Below are positions 18,966-29,414 of a stretch of DNA of 46,998 nucleotides, one piece after another; position 1 is the stretch's first letter; the number at the start of each line of letters is the position of its first letter. Where the stretch lies: NCBI GenBank assembly GCA_001604185.1, contig LVAV01000098.1:1-46998 (forward strand), given 5' to 3'. The position numbers were made by a program, and so were the translations under genes. Below the pieces are notes generated by a model. It saw nothing but the letters and a program-made list of their open reading frames with translations, had not been told where the DNA came from and ran no database searches. The DNA comes from Clostridiales bacterium Firm_16 (lineage in GTDB: Bacteria > Bacillota > Clostridia > Saccharofermentanales > Saccharofermentanaceae).

Positions 18966-20096
18966 TTATTTTCCGAACATGCTCTTGACCCGGTCGAAGA
19001 AGCTGCCACGTTTCTGGTAGTTCTTCTCGGTAAGAGTCATATCGAAAGCACGAAGCTTCTGCTTCTGGTCATCCGAGAGTTTGACCGGTACTTCTACGGA
19101 GAAGCGTACGGTATGGTCACCACGGACACCGGCACGGTTCTTGTAAGGGATACCCTTGCCGCGGAGTGTCAATGTATCACCCGGCTGGGTTCCGTCCTTA
19201 ACATGTACCACCTGCTCGCCATCGATGGTTACGACGCTTACGTCTGCACCGAGGGTCGCCTGGGTAAATGTGATCGGTACTTCGCAGAAGGTGTTGTTGC
19301 CCTGACGCTGGATGATCGGATGGCTCTTCACACGGAACTGGATATAAAGTGTTCCGTATGGTCCGCCACGAAGACCCGGCTCACCTTCGCCTGCGATCGG
19401 AAGCATATCTCCGGTATCTACGCCTGCCGGAATATGGACCTTGATCTCCTTGCGGATCACAGCACGTCCACGGCCACGGCAGTTCGGGCACGGATTCTTG
19501 ATGACTGTACCACGGCCGTTACAAGCCGGGCAGTCACGGGTCACCATCGTCATACCGAAGAGAGTCTGGGTCTGCTGCTGGATACGTCCGCTGCCTCGGC
19601 AGGTCGGACAGGTCTCCGGCTGGCTGCCGGCAGCTGCACCGCTGCCCTTACAAACACCGCAGACATCTTCCTTGTTGATGGTGATGGTCTTATCTACACC
19701 GAAAGCCGCTTCCATGAATTCCAGCGACATATTGTACTTAAGGTCGGCACCACGCTGCGGACCGTTGTTTCTTCGTCCGCCGCCGCCGAATGCACCACCG
19801 AAGAAGGATCCGAAGATATCTCCCAGGTCCACGGCGGTTCCGTTAAATCCGGAGAAGCCCTGACCGTCTACGCCGGCATGACCGAACTGATCGTAGTTCC
19901 TTCTCTTCTCTGCATCGGAAAGAACGGCATAGGCCTCATTACATTCCTTAAACTTCGCCTCTGCCTCTTTATCGCCCGGATGCAGGTCCGGATGGTACTG
20001 CTTGGCCATCTTACGATAGGCCTTCTTGAGGTCTTCATCGGACACGCCCTTACTGACGCCCAGTACCTCATAATAATCTCGCTTCTGCTCAGCCAA
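18966..20096 (-). CDS. dnaJ: Chaperone DnaJ
   Basis: 376-residue type I Hsp40 that delivers substrates to DnaK and stimulates its ATPase. It has the N-terminal J-domain with the HPD motif (YHPDLHPG), a Gly/Phe-rich region, four CxxCxGxG-type zinc motifs ([32 protein letters not shown]), and the C-terminal substrate-binding domain. The start codon is TTG (20094-20096) with GGAGG nine bases before it; no ATG fits. It is the last gene of the heat-shock operon, 96 bases after dnaK, with an intergenic hairpin, and ends at a strong terminator. Confidence 0.97.
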   Translation of the reverse strand: MAEQKRDYYEVLGVSKGVSDEDLKKAYRKMAKQYHPDLHPGDKEAEAKFKECNEAYAVLSDAEKRRNYDQFGHAGVDGQGFSGFNGTAVDLGDIFGSFFGGAFGGGGRRNNGPQRGADLKYNMSLEFMEAAFGVDKTITINKEDVCGVCKGSGAAAGSQPETCPTCRGSGRIQQQTQTLFGMTMVTRDCPACNGRGTVIKNPCPNCRGRGRAVIRKEIKVHIPAGVDTGDMLPIAGEGEPGLRGGPYGTLYIQFRVKSHPIIQRQGNNTFCEVPITFTQATLGADVSVVTIDGEQVVHVKDGTQPGDTLTLRGKGIPYKNRAGVRGDHTVRFSVEVPVKLSDDQKQKLRAFDMTLTEKNYQKRGSFFDRVKSMFGK

Positions 20097-20115
20097 AGCT
20101 TTCTTCCTCCTTTAT

Positions 20116-20158
20116 CGGCGAGGAGGCTGCCCACGAAAAACCGTGTACAGCCTCGCCG
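20116..20158 (-). other. Hairpin between dnaK and dnaJ
   Basis: CGGCGAG (20116-20122) pairs with CTCGCCG (20152-20158), GCTG with CAGC inside it, and CACG with CGTG at the tip. No T-run follows on the minus strand, so it is not a simple terminator; it may protect the dnaK message or lower dnaJ expression. It ends just before the dnaJ ribosome site. Confidence 0.55.
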
Positions 20159-20192
20159 TTTACGTCATTCAATCACGCCTTGAAAAGGCCTA

Positions 20193-22061
<1,869 letters not shown>

Positions 22062-22105
22062 CTATGATTCGGGAAAAGCACTTGCACGCTTTTCCTTGTA
22101 TTCCA

Positions 22106-22708
22106 TTAAGTTCTCTTCTCCATGATGTGATCGACCAGACCATACTTCAGAGCTTCCTCTGCTGTCATCCAGTTGTCACGCTCTACATCCTTCTCGATGG
22201 TCTCCAGAGATTGTCCGGAAGACTCGGCCAGGATCTTGTTGAGCTTCATCTTGGTTCTCTTGATGTGATCCGCTGCGATGAGGATATCCGTTGCCTGACC
22301 CTGTGCACCGCCCAGAGGCTGGTGGATCATGACTTCCGCATTCGGCAGGATAAAACGTTTACCCTTCGTACCGGCTGTCAGAAGTACGGCACCCATGGAT
22401 GCGGCCATACCCATGCAGATGGTCTGTACGTCCGGCTTGATGTGCTGCATTGTATCGTAGATCATCATGCCGTCAGTAACGGATCCTCCCGGGCTGTTGA
22501 TATAAAACTGGATATCTTTATCCGGATCCTCCGCCTCGAGGAACAGAAGCTGTGCCGTAATGAGGCTTGCAGTTACTGCGTTGACTTCCTCAGAAAGGAT
22601 GACGATTCTTTCCTTCAACAGTCGGGAAAAGATATCGTAAGCGCGCTCACCGCGGTTAGTGGACTCGATAACGGTTGGGACCAGGCTCATTCTTTCAAAA
22701 TTTTCCAT
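22106..22708 (-). CDS. clpP: ATP-dependent Clp protease proteolytic subunit
   Basis: 200 residues, the normal size. The serine-protease triad is Ser104 (GMAASMGA), His129 (MIHQPLGG) and Asp178 (ERDNWM). ClpP forms the 14-subunit chamber that degrades proteins fed by ClpX, ClpC or ClpA. The ATG at 22708 is chosen because GGAG lies eight bases ahead; a GTG three codons earlier would put that site too close. Its place between grpE and dnaK is unusual: in most Firmicutes clpP is separate or next to clpX and is controlled by CtsR. Here it would be under HrcA/CIRCE through the operon promoter, placing refolding and degradation under one switch. Confidence 0.97.
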   Translation of the reverse strand: MENFERMSLVPTVIESTNRGERAYDIFSRLLKERIVILSEEVNAVTASLITAQLLFLEAEDPDKDIQFYINSPGGSVTDGMMIYDTMQHIKPDVQTICMGMAASMGAVLLTAGTKGKRFILPNAEVMIHQPLGGAQGQATDILIAADHIKRTKMKLNKILAESSGQSLETIEKDVERDNWMTAEEALKYGLVDHIMEKRT

Positions 22709-22772
22709 TGTTTTCACTCCTTTGATCTTGATTAGTCTATATAAAGTAAATATTCTTCTTCGTTATCCGGGA

Positions 22773-23366
22773 TCAGTTGGCCACCTTCACGACGGTGTGG
22801 CGGATCACTCTGCCCTTGCAGCTGTACCCTTTCTGGAATACCTGGGCGATGGCCTGCTCACCGAGGGAATCATCTTCCACATGCATCACGGCCTCGTGCA
22901 GGTTCGGGTCGAAACTCTCCCCTTCCTTGCCCTCGATCTCTTCTACACCGAGCTTGCCCAGAACGTTTCCGACCTGTTTTCCGATCAGGTGGATACCTTC
23001 GGCCACTTTCTCTACGGAATTCTCATCCATATTCTCGGTAGAAGCGACGGCTCTCTCGATATCGTCTACCAGCGGGAGCCATTCCTTGACTACCTCGGCA
23101 ACGGCATCGGAGTAGATATTCTCTTTCTCCTTCTGGGTACGTCTTCTGAAATTGTCGTACTCAGCCAGAAGTCTCATATACCGGTCCTTCAACTCCGCCA
23201 GTTCGGCTGCGGTCTCATCCACCTCTTCGGTTTCTTCTTCCTCCACAGTCTCTTCGTCGGAAGTCTCTTCAGAAGAAGCCTCATCTACATCGGCGGTTTC
23301 CTCGTCCTCTGTAAACTGCAGGACCTCTTCCTGCTTTTCCTCTTCTTTATCGTGTTTCTTCTTCAT
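22773..23366 (-). CDS. grpE: Nucleotide exchange factor GrpE
   Basis: 197 residues. An acidic, disordered N-terminus (about residues 1-50, rich in Glu) is followed by the long dimerising helix (AELKDRYMRLLAEYDNFRRR is the family signature) and the C-terminal beta-wing domain ending CKGRVIRHTVVKVAN. GrpE releases ADP from DnaK. It starts 17 bases after hrcA with AGAGGA upstream; 64 bases separate it from clpP. Confidence 0.96.
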   Translation of the reverse strand: MKKKHDKEEEKQEEVLQFTEDEETADVDEASSEETSDEETVEEEETEEVDETAAELAELKDRYMRLLAEYDNFRRRTQKEKENIYSDAVAEVVKEWLPLVDDIERAVASTENMDENSVEKVAEGIHLIGKQVGNVLGKLGVEEIEGKEGESFDPNLHEAVMHVEDDSLGEQAIAQVFQKGYSCKGRVIRHTVVKVAN

Positions 23367-23383
23367 TTCCAGTCCTCTTTTCC

Positions 23384-24427
23384 TTATTGTTTCAATTGCT
23401 CATCGATCATCATTCTTACGAAATTGATCTGCGAGATGACCTTACTGTATTCCATTCTCTTCGGTCCGATGACCCCGATATTACCGGCCACCTTGCCGCC
23501 CACGTTATATGTGGTAGTAATAAAGCTGCAGTTATCCAGACCCTCCAGCGTGATCTCCTGTCCGATGCGGATCATGTATTCCTTCTTCGCATCTTCCTTA
23601 GTGACCTCATCCACATAACCTGCGACCAGTCCGTCGTGAGATAATGTATCGAAAAGTCCCTGTGCACGCTTCGTATCGGAGAATTCCGGAAGAGACAGCA
23701 TCCGGTGCTTGCCCTGCATATACACATCCAGGTTATCGGCCTGCTTGATGGCGGTATAGGCTTCGTACAATACCTGATTGAGAAGCGCCTCCGGCAGTTC
23801 TACTTTCTGGTTGCCCTTGGCCGCCGTCGCCACCGTGATCAGAGAAATCTCCGAAAGCGGCAGACCGCTGAGTCCCTGCTCTACTGCATTGGAGATCTGG
23901 GCGATCTGTTCCTGGGTCAGGAAATCCGGGATACGGACCATGCGGTTCTTCACGACACCTGCGGAGAGTACTACGACTACCAGAACTTTTCCCGGTTCGA
24001 TCATGAGCATCTTAAGCTGTGTCAGATAACTACTGGTGAGCTTCGGCGTCATCGCTAGGGAGATATAACCTGTCTGGTCCGCCAGTGCCGAGGATGCAGC
24101 CTTCAGAAGACCTGCGATCTCATCGAAACTCTGGCTGAGCTTCTCCTTGATCTCTTGTCCTTCTTCATCGGAAAGATGATCCACTTTCATGAGGGAATTG
24201 ACGTATTCACGATAACCCTTGTCCGACGGGATACGTCCCGCGGAGGTATGAGGCTGTTCCAGATAGCCCATCCGCTCCAGTTCTGCCATATCGTTTCGAA
24301 GGGTGGCGGAGCTGACCATGAAATCATGACGGTCGATCAGGGACTTAGAACCCACAGGTTCACAGGTAGCAACGTAATCATCTACGATTGCCTGTAATAC
24401 TTCTTTCTTTCGGTTATCCAAGCCCAT
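23384..24427 (-). CDS. hrcA: Heat-inducible transcription repressor HrcA
   Basis: 347 residues, full length. The N-terminal winged helix includes RKKEVLQAIVDDYVATCEPV and VSSATLRNDMAELERMGYL, the DNA-reading part, with a GAF-like domain and dimerisation insert behind. HrcA binds CIRCE and is kept active by GroEL, so this first gene controls its own operon. GGAGG lies seven bases before the ATG, and a perfect CIRCE element begins 34 bases upstream. Confidence 0.97.
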   Translation of the reverse strand: MGLDNRKKEVLQAIVDDYVATCEPVGSKSLIDRHDFMVSSATLRNDMAELERMGYLEQPHTSAGRIPSDKGYREYVNSLMKVDHLSDEEGQEIKEKLSQSFDEIAGLLKAASSALADQTGYISLAMTPKLTSSYLTQLKMLMIEPGKVLVVVVLSAGVVKNRMVRIPDFLTQEQIAQISNAVEQGLSGLPLSEISLITVATAAKGNQKVELPEALLNQVLYEAYTAIKQADNLDVYMQGKHRMLSLPEFSDTKRAQGLFDTLSHDGLVAGYVDEVTKEDAKKEYMIRIGQEITLEGLDNCSFITTTYNVGGKVAGNIGVIGPKRMEYSKVISQINFVRMMIDEQLKQ

Positions 24428-24461
24428 GTCCGCACCTCCTTCGCTAGTTTCAAAGTACGGT

Positions 24462-24488
24462 TTAGCACTCTATCCTCCTGAGTGCTAA
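24462..24488. promoter_or_regulatory. CIRCE operator
   Basis: A perfect match to the consensus: TTAGCACTC (24462-24470), nine bases, GAGTGCTAA (24480-24488). It lies just downstream of the -10 box, overlapping the expected transcription start of the hrcA operon, so HrcA bound here should block initiation. Confidence 0.98.
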
Positions 24489-24492
24489 ACCA

Positions 24493-24521
24493 ATGATATA
24501 CTTAAAGTCAAAGAATGTCAA
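24493..24521 (-). promoter_or_regulatory. Sigma-A promoter of the heat-shock operon
   Basis: On the minus strand a perfect TTGACA (24516-24521), 17 bases, TATCAT (24493-24498). It is immediately upstream of CIRCE, as expected for HrcA control. Confidence 0.9.
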
Positions 24522-24571
24522 TCGAAAAACAAAAAAGCTTTTCTCTTTCTTTATAATTCGCTTTATCCATA

Positions 24572-24610
24572 GAAAAAAGCCTCCACTCTTGTACTGCAAG
24601 AATGGGGGCT
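24572..24610 (-). terminator. Terminator after hemW
   Basis: Minus strand: AGCCCCCATTCTTG (24597-24610), five-base loop, CAAGAGTGGAGGCT (24578-24591), then TTTTTTC. The 14-base stem has one mismatch and one G-U. It ends the long array that runs in from the right and isolates it from the hrcA promoter. Confidence 0.85.
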
Positions 24611-24633
24611 GGAATGCTTTTTTACAAAGAATG

Positions 24634-25785
24634 TCAAACATAATCGCAGAACACCTGGTTAGCCAGATCAAATCCTTTTTCGGTCAGACAGTATCCCTCC
24701 GCGGTTTTCTCGACGAGCCCTTCTCTGATTTCTTTTTCGAGTTCTTCTCCAAAAGCACTCTCCACCGTCATTTCGAATCGCTCTTCAAATTCCTGCCCCT
24801 TCACGCCGCTTCCGGTGCGGAATGCGAGCATCATAAACTCTTTCTTCTGGTCTTCCGTAGTGAGTTTCTCTTCGGGTAAGTAGATGGCTGCTTTCTGCGG
24901 CTCCGCGGCCGCAAGAGCGGTCAAGTATTCATCGAGTGTTTCTGCGTGGCGGCCGCGTTCGCACCCCATGTAGTAGTGCGCGCCGCAACCGAAGGCGTAG
25001 TAGTTTTCCGCCCGCCAGTACATCAGGTTATGCCGGCTTTCAAATCCCGGTCGTCCCATATTACTGATCTCATAGTGAGAAAAACCATTTTCTTTCAGCG
25101 TATCCACCACATAGTGGTACATGGCCCGGTCTTCTTCCTGACTTACATACTTCTCGATATCCCCCTGGTACTGACTGTACATCGGGGTCCCTTCCTCCAG
25201 GATCAGGGAATAAAGCGATACATGAGGGATCTTTCTTTCCAGAAAGAACGAAAGCGTCTTCTGCACATCCTGCATATTCTGTCCGGGGATCCCCAGCATC
25301 ATATCGCAGGAAAGATTCGTAAAGCCCGCTTCCTGCGCCGCCACGATAGTTCTTCTTGCTTCCTCGGCATTATGAATCCGTCCCAGTACATTAAGCACCG
25401 GATCCGACAGACTCTGGATCCCGATGGAGAGACGATTCACCCCCGCCTCACGGAACGCACGGAGTTTCTCTCCGTCTACCGTTCCGGGATTGGCTTCCAG
25501 GGTGATCTCACAATCTGCATCGATGCCGAAGGTTTCCGACAACACAGTAAGGATCTTCTTCACTTCTTCAGCAGACAGAAGTGACGGCGTGCCTCCGCCA
25601 AGATAGATGGTACGAAGCGGCACATCGCTTTTCCCGAAGAAATACGGAGCCAACCGCATCTCCCGACAAAGCGCATCCACGTACAAGTCCTTTTGCCCAA
25701 GACAATTCGGGAAAGACAGGAAATCACAGTACGCGCACTTTCTCACACAGAATGGGATATGGATATAAACAGAAGACGGCTGCAT
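24634..25785 (-). CDS. hemW: Radical SAM heme chaperone HemW
   Basis: 383 residues. The radical-SAM cluster motif CVRKCAYC (Cx3CxxC) follows YIHIPFC near the N-terminus, then GGGTPSLL, EANPGTV and RLSIGIQS, the HemN/HemW signature order, and a C-terminal winged domain. HemW lacks the oxidase activity of HemN and is thought to hand heme to target proteins. It normally neighbours hrcA-grpE-dnaK-dnaJ, as here, although a terminator and new promoter separate them. Its ribosome site (AGAGG) lies inside the end of the DUF4276 gene and only one base separates stop from start, so its translation should depend on that accessory gene. Confidence 0.95.
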   Translation of the reverse strand: MQPSSVYIHIPFCVRKCAYCDFLSFPNCLGQKDLYVDALCREMRLAPYFFGKSDVPLRTIYLGGGTPSLLSAEEVKKILTVLSETFGIDADCEITLEANPGTVDGEKLRAFREAGVNRLSIGIQSLSDPVLNVLGRIHNAEEARRTIVAAQEAGFTNLSCDMMLGIPGQNMQDVQKTLSFFLERKIPHVSLYSLILEEGTPMYSQYQGDIEKYVSQEEDRAMYHYVVDTLKENGFSHYEISNMGRPGFESRHNLMYWRAENYYAFGCGAHYYMGCERGRHAETLDEYLTALAAAEPQKAAIYLPEEKLTTEDQKKEFMMLAFRTGSGVKGQEFEERFEMTVESAFGEELEKEIREGLVEKTAEGYCLTEKGFDLANQVFCDYV

Positions 25786-25786
25786 C

Positions 25787-26452
25787 TTAATCCTCTAGTG
25801 TATTCTTGACGGCCGCCTCGAAGGCCGTGGCATACTTTCTGAAACTGGGCGACACATTGTGGTCCGGGAGCATATATCTCGAGATCTTCTCCGCCCAGGT
25901 GGCCTTATACTGTCCGATGGCGGGATAGCCGATGCGCTTCACCCGATGGGACTGCTCGTGCATCAGGACATCGCAGAGCACCTCCCAGGTACCGCAGATA
26001 CTGTCCTGCTCATATTCCTTCAGACGCTGGATATCCGCGTCCGGATACGCCATGAGGATCGCATTCTGATCCGCCAGCATCCAGCTCTCCGTCTCTTCCA
26101 CGGAGATGCCGATGACGGTACGGATCCCCGGACCATACTGACGGCAGGTAGCACGAAGACGAGCCATCATCTCTTCCGGATCATGGTCATCAGAATCAAT
26201 ACAGACAATAACGATGGTTGCCGTGCCGGCGTAAACCTTGTCGTAGGCACGAAGCTTGGCAGGCAGAAGTTCCAGCAGTCCCGCTGCAAAAGGTTCCGGC
26301 TTCGCGTTGGGGTCATTGGGCCAGTGTCCGCACCCACGATGGGGGCGCAGAAAACAGGTGTAGTCGGAAGTATACTTTCTCGCGATACACTCGGTCAGCC
26401 GCTGGATCACCATTCCACCGGATCTATCTTCACTCAAAATCTCAATTCGCAT
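25787..26452 (-). CDS. DUF4276-family TOPRIM-like protein, partner of the AAA ATPase
   Basis: 221 residues, cytoplasmic. The layout fits a TOPRIM-type nuclease fold: a first acidic site Glu8 in IEILSEDRSGG, an Asp cluster D86-x-D88-D89 after a hydrophobic strand (IVIVCIDSDDHD), then VEETESWMLAD (residues 118-128), the ExExW-x-x-AD hallmark of DUF4276. Proteins of this type are commonly encoded beside SMC/RecF-like ATPases, and related ATPase/TOPRIM pairs (OLD, RloB/AbiL, PARIS) act in phage defence. That role here is inferred. It starts 52 bases after the ATPase gene with only a weak ribosome site, and ends one base before hemW. I cannot exclude RloB-type membership, since the two families are distantly alike. 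Confidence 0.7.
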   Translation of the reverse strand: MRIEILSEDRSGGMVIQRLTECIARKYTSDYTCFLRPHRGCGHWPNDPNAKPEPFAAGLLELLPAKLRAYDKVYAGTATIVIVCIDSDDHDPEEMMARLRATCRQYGPGIRTVIGISVEETESWMLADQNAILMAYPDADIQRLKEYEQDSICGTWEVLCDVLMHEQSHRVKRIGYPAIGQYKATWAEKISRYMLPDHNVSPSFRKYATAFEAAVKNTLED

Positions 26453-26504
26453 CGATTCGATTGCCCTGCCTGTTGTCCTCTCTTAAATAGTCGTTCTCAA
26501 GTCA

Positions 26505-27689
26505 TTAATCGTCAAAATGTCCCGCATACCAGATGGCACCCATACCGACACCCTGCTGATACAGTTCTTCCACGATCGGCATGGACCCGGCACACTTGAT
26601 GTCGATACGGTCCTTCTCCCCGCGGCAGAATACCCAGATCTCACTGGGAGAAAGATTCTCCAGGATATAGGGGTTATGGGTCGTAAAGAAGATCTGGCAA
26701 TGAGGATGGGAGAAAGAATACTCCCGCATCTCCCGCGCAAGTGCATCTACCATATCGTGGTACAAACCTTCGTCCGGTGCTTCGATCAGAAGAAGCGGCC
26801 TCGGATTCGGGTCCGCAAGCAGAAGCAGGAACAACGCCAGGATATCCGGCTTCTTAAAGAAATTCAGTACACCGATCTCATCCTTCTCATGCAGTCCCGG
26901 GATCACATCCAGGATCTTGGCCACCAGCTGCTTATATTCTCCGGGATATTCCTTCTTCATATAAAGAAGCACATTCCGTGCATTAGAACCTTCGAAATGC
27001 AGATGCTTATGTCCGCCCGGAGTCACATCATCCGGGATCTGCTTGACCTGATCCTTCTGGAATCGTACGAAGAACCAGCCCATGATCTCTCTATAAGTGC
27101 GGTTAATGAAGTAGAACTGCTTCAGCGCACCATAGGCATGAAGAGCCGCCGTCTGGGAATCGTTCATTTCCCCTTCCATCTTCTGTCCCTGGCTCTGGAT
27201 ATATCCCTTTCCATTCTCGAAGAAGAGAATGGTGGTCACCTCATCCATAGAAGTCATGAAGAAACGCAGTTCTTCCTTCTCGAAATGCGGTTTGCCATGC
27301 TCATTGGCACGGATCACCAGCATATATTCACAATAGACTTTCTCTTTACTCTGGGGATGCAGGAACTGGAAACACAGCGTCGCCGCCACCGGCTTGTCCG
27401 GATCCAGAAGAAGATTCACGAATCCGCTTCTGCCCTCCTCGGTGGAGGCCATGGCCGGTCCGCGCATGACGCATCCCTGCACGAAAGAAAGGAAGGAGAA
27501 GAACATGGTCTTTCCGGTATGGTTTCTTCCGATCAGGGCTTCCAGACCGTTCAGCGGATGGGCTACATCCACACCGGCCTCTATAGCAAGAGATGACTGC
27601 TCCGGGTCCTTCCGGATATCGTCCAGAAGCGCACCGACACAGTCATCTTCAAATAGTCCAAAATTCTCGATCCGTATGCCCAGTAACAT
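26505..27689 (-). CDS. RecF/SMC-like AAA ATPase, first gene of a two-gene module
   Basis: 394 residues from the ATG at 27689, which gives the classic MLLGIRIENFGLF opening and has a purine-rich AGGAACAGG upstream; a GTG at 27764 is less likely. Walker A is GRNHTGKT (54-61), Walker B LLLIEAPDEGLY (299-310), and the switch histidine lies in FFTTHNP (334-340). This is the AAA_15/21 class of RecF/OLD-type ATPases. Two oddities: the residue after the Walker B acid is Ala304, where the catalytic Glu normally stands, and the ABC signature (S-x-G) before Walker B is not recognisable. It is followed by a DUF4276 gene, its usual partner in putative defence modules. Both lie within a housekeeping array on the same strand. 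Confidence 0.75.
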   Translation of the reverse strand: MLLGIRIENFGLFEDDCVGALLDDIRKDPEQSSLAIEAGVDVAHPLNGLEALIGRNHTGKTMFFSFLSFVQGCVMRGPAMASTEEGRSGFVNLLLDPDKPVAATLCFQFLHPQSKEKVYCEYMLVIRANEHGKPHFEKEELRFFMTSMDEVTTILFFENGKGYIQSQGQKMEGEMNDSQTAALHAYGALKQFYFINRTYREIMGWFFVRFQKDQVKQIPDDVTPGGHKHLHFEGSNARNVLLYMKKEYPGEYKQLVAKILDVIPGLHEKDEIGVLNFFKKPDILALFLLLLADPNPRPLLLIEAPDEGLYHDMVDALAREMREYSFSHPHCQIFFTTHNPYILENLSPSEIWVFCRGEKDRIDIKCAGSMPIVEELYQQGVGMGAIWYAGHFDD

Positions 27690-27770
27690 ATCCTGTTCCT
27701 CAGCTTTCCAAAGAATTTGACGGTACGGAACGAAGAGGGATTTCTTCGGGGTGTCCGCACCCACCTTCTA

Positions 27771-28253
27771 TTATTTTAACTCTTTGAGGTCCTTTTGGAT
27801 ACGTACAAGCATATCTGTTAATTCATTTTCTACATCTTTCAGTCTCTTACGGGCATATTCCAGAGATCTGGCATAGATCTGGTCTGCCTGAGCATTGGCA
27901 TCAGCCAGGATCTTATCGCTCTGCTCCTTGGCAAGAAGCGTGATCTGGTGCTCGTCCACCATGATCGCCTGACGCTGCTCGGATTCACGAAGGATACTCT
28001 CTGCCTTCTGTCTGGCACTGGCAACGATCTGACGGTTGGAATCTACGATCCACTTGGCCTGACGCACTTCGGTCGGGAAGCTGGCCCGGATCTGCTTGAT
28101 CCAGTACAGGGCATCGGCACGGTCCACCATGCAGTTATCCGAAAACGGGATACCCTTAGCCTGGGTGATCGTTGTCTCCAACTGCTCCAGCAGTTCATAT
28201 AGATCCTTATCTGTTGCTCTTACATTTCCACTTCCATTATTAGCATCCGGCAT
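27771..28253 (-). CDS. DivIVA/ATPase-like small coiled-coil protein next to coaD
   Basis: 160 residues. The N-terminal part (ELLEQLETTITQAKGIPFSD and DALYWIKQIRASFPTEVRQA) is followed by a continuous helix rich in Ala, Gln, Arg and Glu. This belongs to a family widespread in Clostridia directly after coaD and often labelled only ATPase or V-type ATPase subunit H-like; it has no nucleotide-binding motif, so that label is misleading. A scaffold at the membrane or division site is suggested by likeness to DivIVA but is not shown. GGGAGG stands seven bases before the ATG and coaD ends 14 bases upstream. Confidence 0.7.
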   Translation of the reverse strand: MPDANNGSGNVRATDKDLYELLEQLETTITQAKGIPFSDNCMVDRADALYWIKQIRASFPTEVRQAKWIVDSNRQIVASARQKAESILRESEQRQAIMVDEHQITLLAKEQSDKILADANAQADQIYARSLEYARKRLKDVENELTDMLVRIQKDLKELK

Positions 28254-28267
28254 CTGAAAAACCTCCC

Positions 28268-28765
28268 TTACGCCTTATCGACTGGATTATTCTCAAGTTT
28301 TCTATGTACCATTTCTTCAACGGCCGGCACCACCATTCTGGAGATGTCTCCGCCGTAATAAGCGACTTCTTTAATGATCGACGAACTGGTAAAAGCAAGA
28401 TCCGCCCGACAGGGAAGAAAAATGACTTGATACTGAGGAAACATAAGCGTATTGGCCGCATTCATCTCGGCTTCGTATCGGAAATCCGATTCACTTCTAA
28501 GTCCGCGGACAACGGCGGAAGCGTCCAGTTCACGGTACAGATCCACCAGAAGGGTCTCTCGGGAGATCACCTCGATATTCGGGATCCCCTCCAGACATAC
28601 GCGAGCCATCTCCACTCTTTCCTCCACGGTAAACATGGATTTCTTGGCACGGTTGATCATGATCGCCACCACCAGCTTGTCACAAAGCTGGGCAGCTCTC
28701 TTGGCAATATCCAGATGTCCAAGCGAGAAGGGATCGAAACTTCCCGGGAAAATAAACGTCTTCAC
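28268..28765 (-). CDS. coaD: Phosphopantetheine adenylyltransferase
   Basis: 165 residues, matching the family (about 160). CoaD joins ATP and 4'-phosphopantetheine to dephospho-CoA in coenzyme A synthesis. The nucleotidyl-transferase motifs are FPGSFDPFSLGH at the N-terminus (with the final GH) and SSSIIKEVAYYGG near the C-terminus. The start is taken as GTG at 28765, seven bases after GAGGAG, so that the protein begins VKTFIFPGSFDPF as in relatives; an ATG at 28786 would add seven residues without a ribosome site. It follows rsmD, a conserved pairing in bacteria. Confidence 0.96.
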   Translation of the reverse strand: MKTFIFPGSFDPFSLGHLDIAKRAAQLCDKLVVAIMINRAKKSMFTVEERVEMARVCLEGIPNIEVISRETLLVDLYRELDASAVVRGLRSESDFRYEAEMNAANTLMFPQYQVIFLPCRADLAFTSSSIIKEVAYYGGDISRMVVPAVEEMVHRKLENNPVDKA

Positions 28766-28792
28766 AGCGGCACTCCTCGTACGCATAGTTTC

Positions 28793-29350
28793 TTATTCTA
28801 CGAAGAATGTTATCAGAGTTGAGCCGTACTTACAACTCTTTAAACATGTCATGTTGGTTACATTCTCGTTTATCAATGTTTCCGCATCCGACTCCACGAT
28901 GAAAAGCCCTTCTTTCCTAAGCAGACCGTACTTTTCGATCAGCTCGGAAACGGTCTTGGCCATCGTGGCGGCCATGGCATAGGGCGGATCCATGAAAATG
29001 ATGTCGAAGGTCGCCCCTTCCTTGCCCAGAAGACGGAGTGCTTCAGACACCGGCATCTTTAATGGACGGGCTTCTTTCTCCAGATGGGTCTTCTGGATAT
29101 TCTTATGGATCACCTGCATACTCTTTCCCGACTGGTCAACGAGCACAGCAGTTTCCGCGCCGCGGCTCAGAGCCTCAATGCCCATCTGACCCGTTCCGGA
29201 AAATAAGTCCAGAAAAGCACTGTCCGCCACGTGCATCTGAATACTGGAAAACAGCGCCTCCTTCACCTTGTCTGTGGTAGGACGGGTCGCATCTCCTTTC
29301 GGTGCATCCAGTACCGTGCCTTTACATTTTCCGGCCACCACTCTTGGCAT
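28793..29350 (-). CDS. rsmD: 16S rRNA (guanine(966)-N(2))-methyltransferase
   Basis: 185 residues. RsmD methylates G966 of 16S rRNA. The start MPRVVAGKCKG and RPTTDKVKEALFSSI are family signatures; the SAM site is DLFSGTGQMGIEALSRGA and the catalytic DPPY motif is present (IIFMDPPYAMA). It lies between recG and coaD on one strand. A palindrome, TTCGGA-N5-TCCGAA (29370-29386), occurs in the 64-base gap before it but has no T-run. Confidence 0.95.
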   Translation of the reverse strand: MPRVVAGKCKGTVLDAPKGDATRPTTDKVKEALFSSIQMHVADSAFLDLFSGTGQMGIEALSRGAETAVLVDQSGKSMQVIHKNIQKTHLEKEARPLKMPVSEALRLLGKEGATFDIIFMDPPYAMAATMAKTVSELIEKYGLLRKEGLFIVESDAETLINENVTNMTCLKSCKYGSTLITFFVE

Positions 29351-29414
29351 TGCTCTTCTCTCCTTATCCTTCGGACGCTATCCGAAATACGCTCTCTTTT
29401 TTCTTCCCGTACTA

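Noticed and set aside
20116..20158. Terminator between dnaK and dnaJ
   Set aside because: The hairpin is good but no T-run follows on the coding strand, so it is listed as a hairpin only.
24428..24633. Small RNA gene between hemW and hrcA
   Set aside because: All structure there is explained by the hemW terminator, the hrcA promoter and CIRCE.
27690..27764. Upstream GTG start for the AAA ATPase
   Set aside because: The extension lacks family similarity and a good ribosome site, while the ATG at 27689 gives the usual opening of these ATPases.
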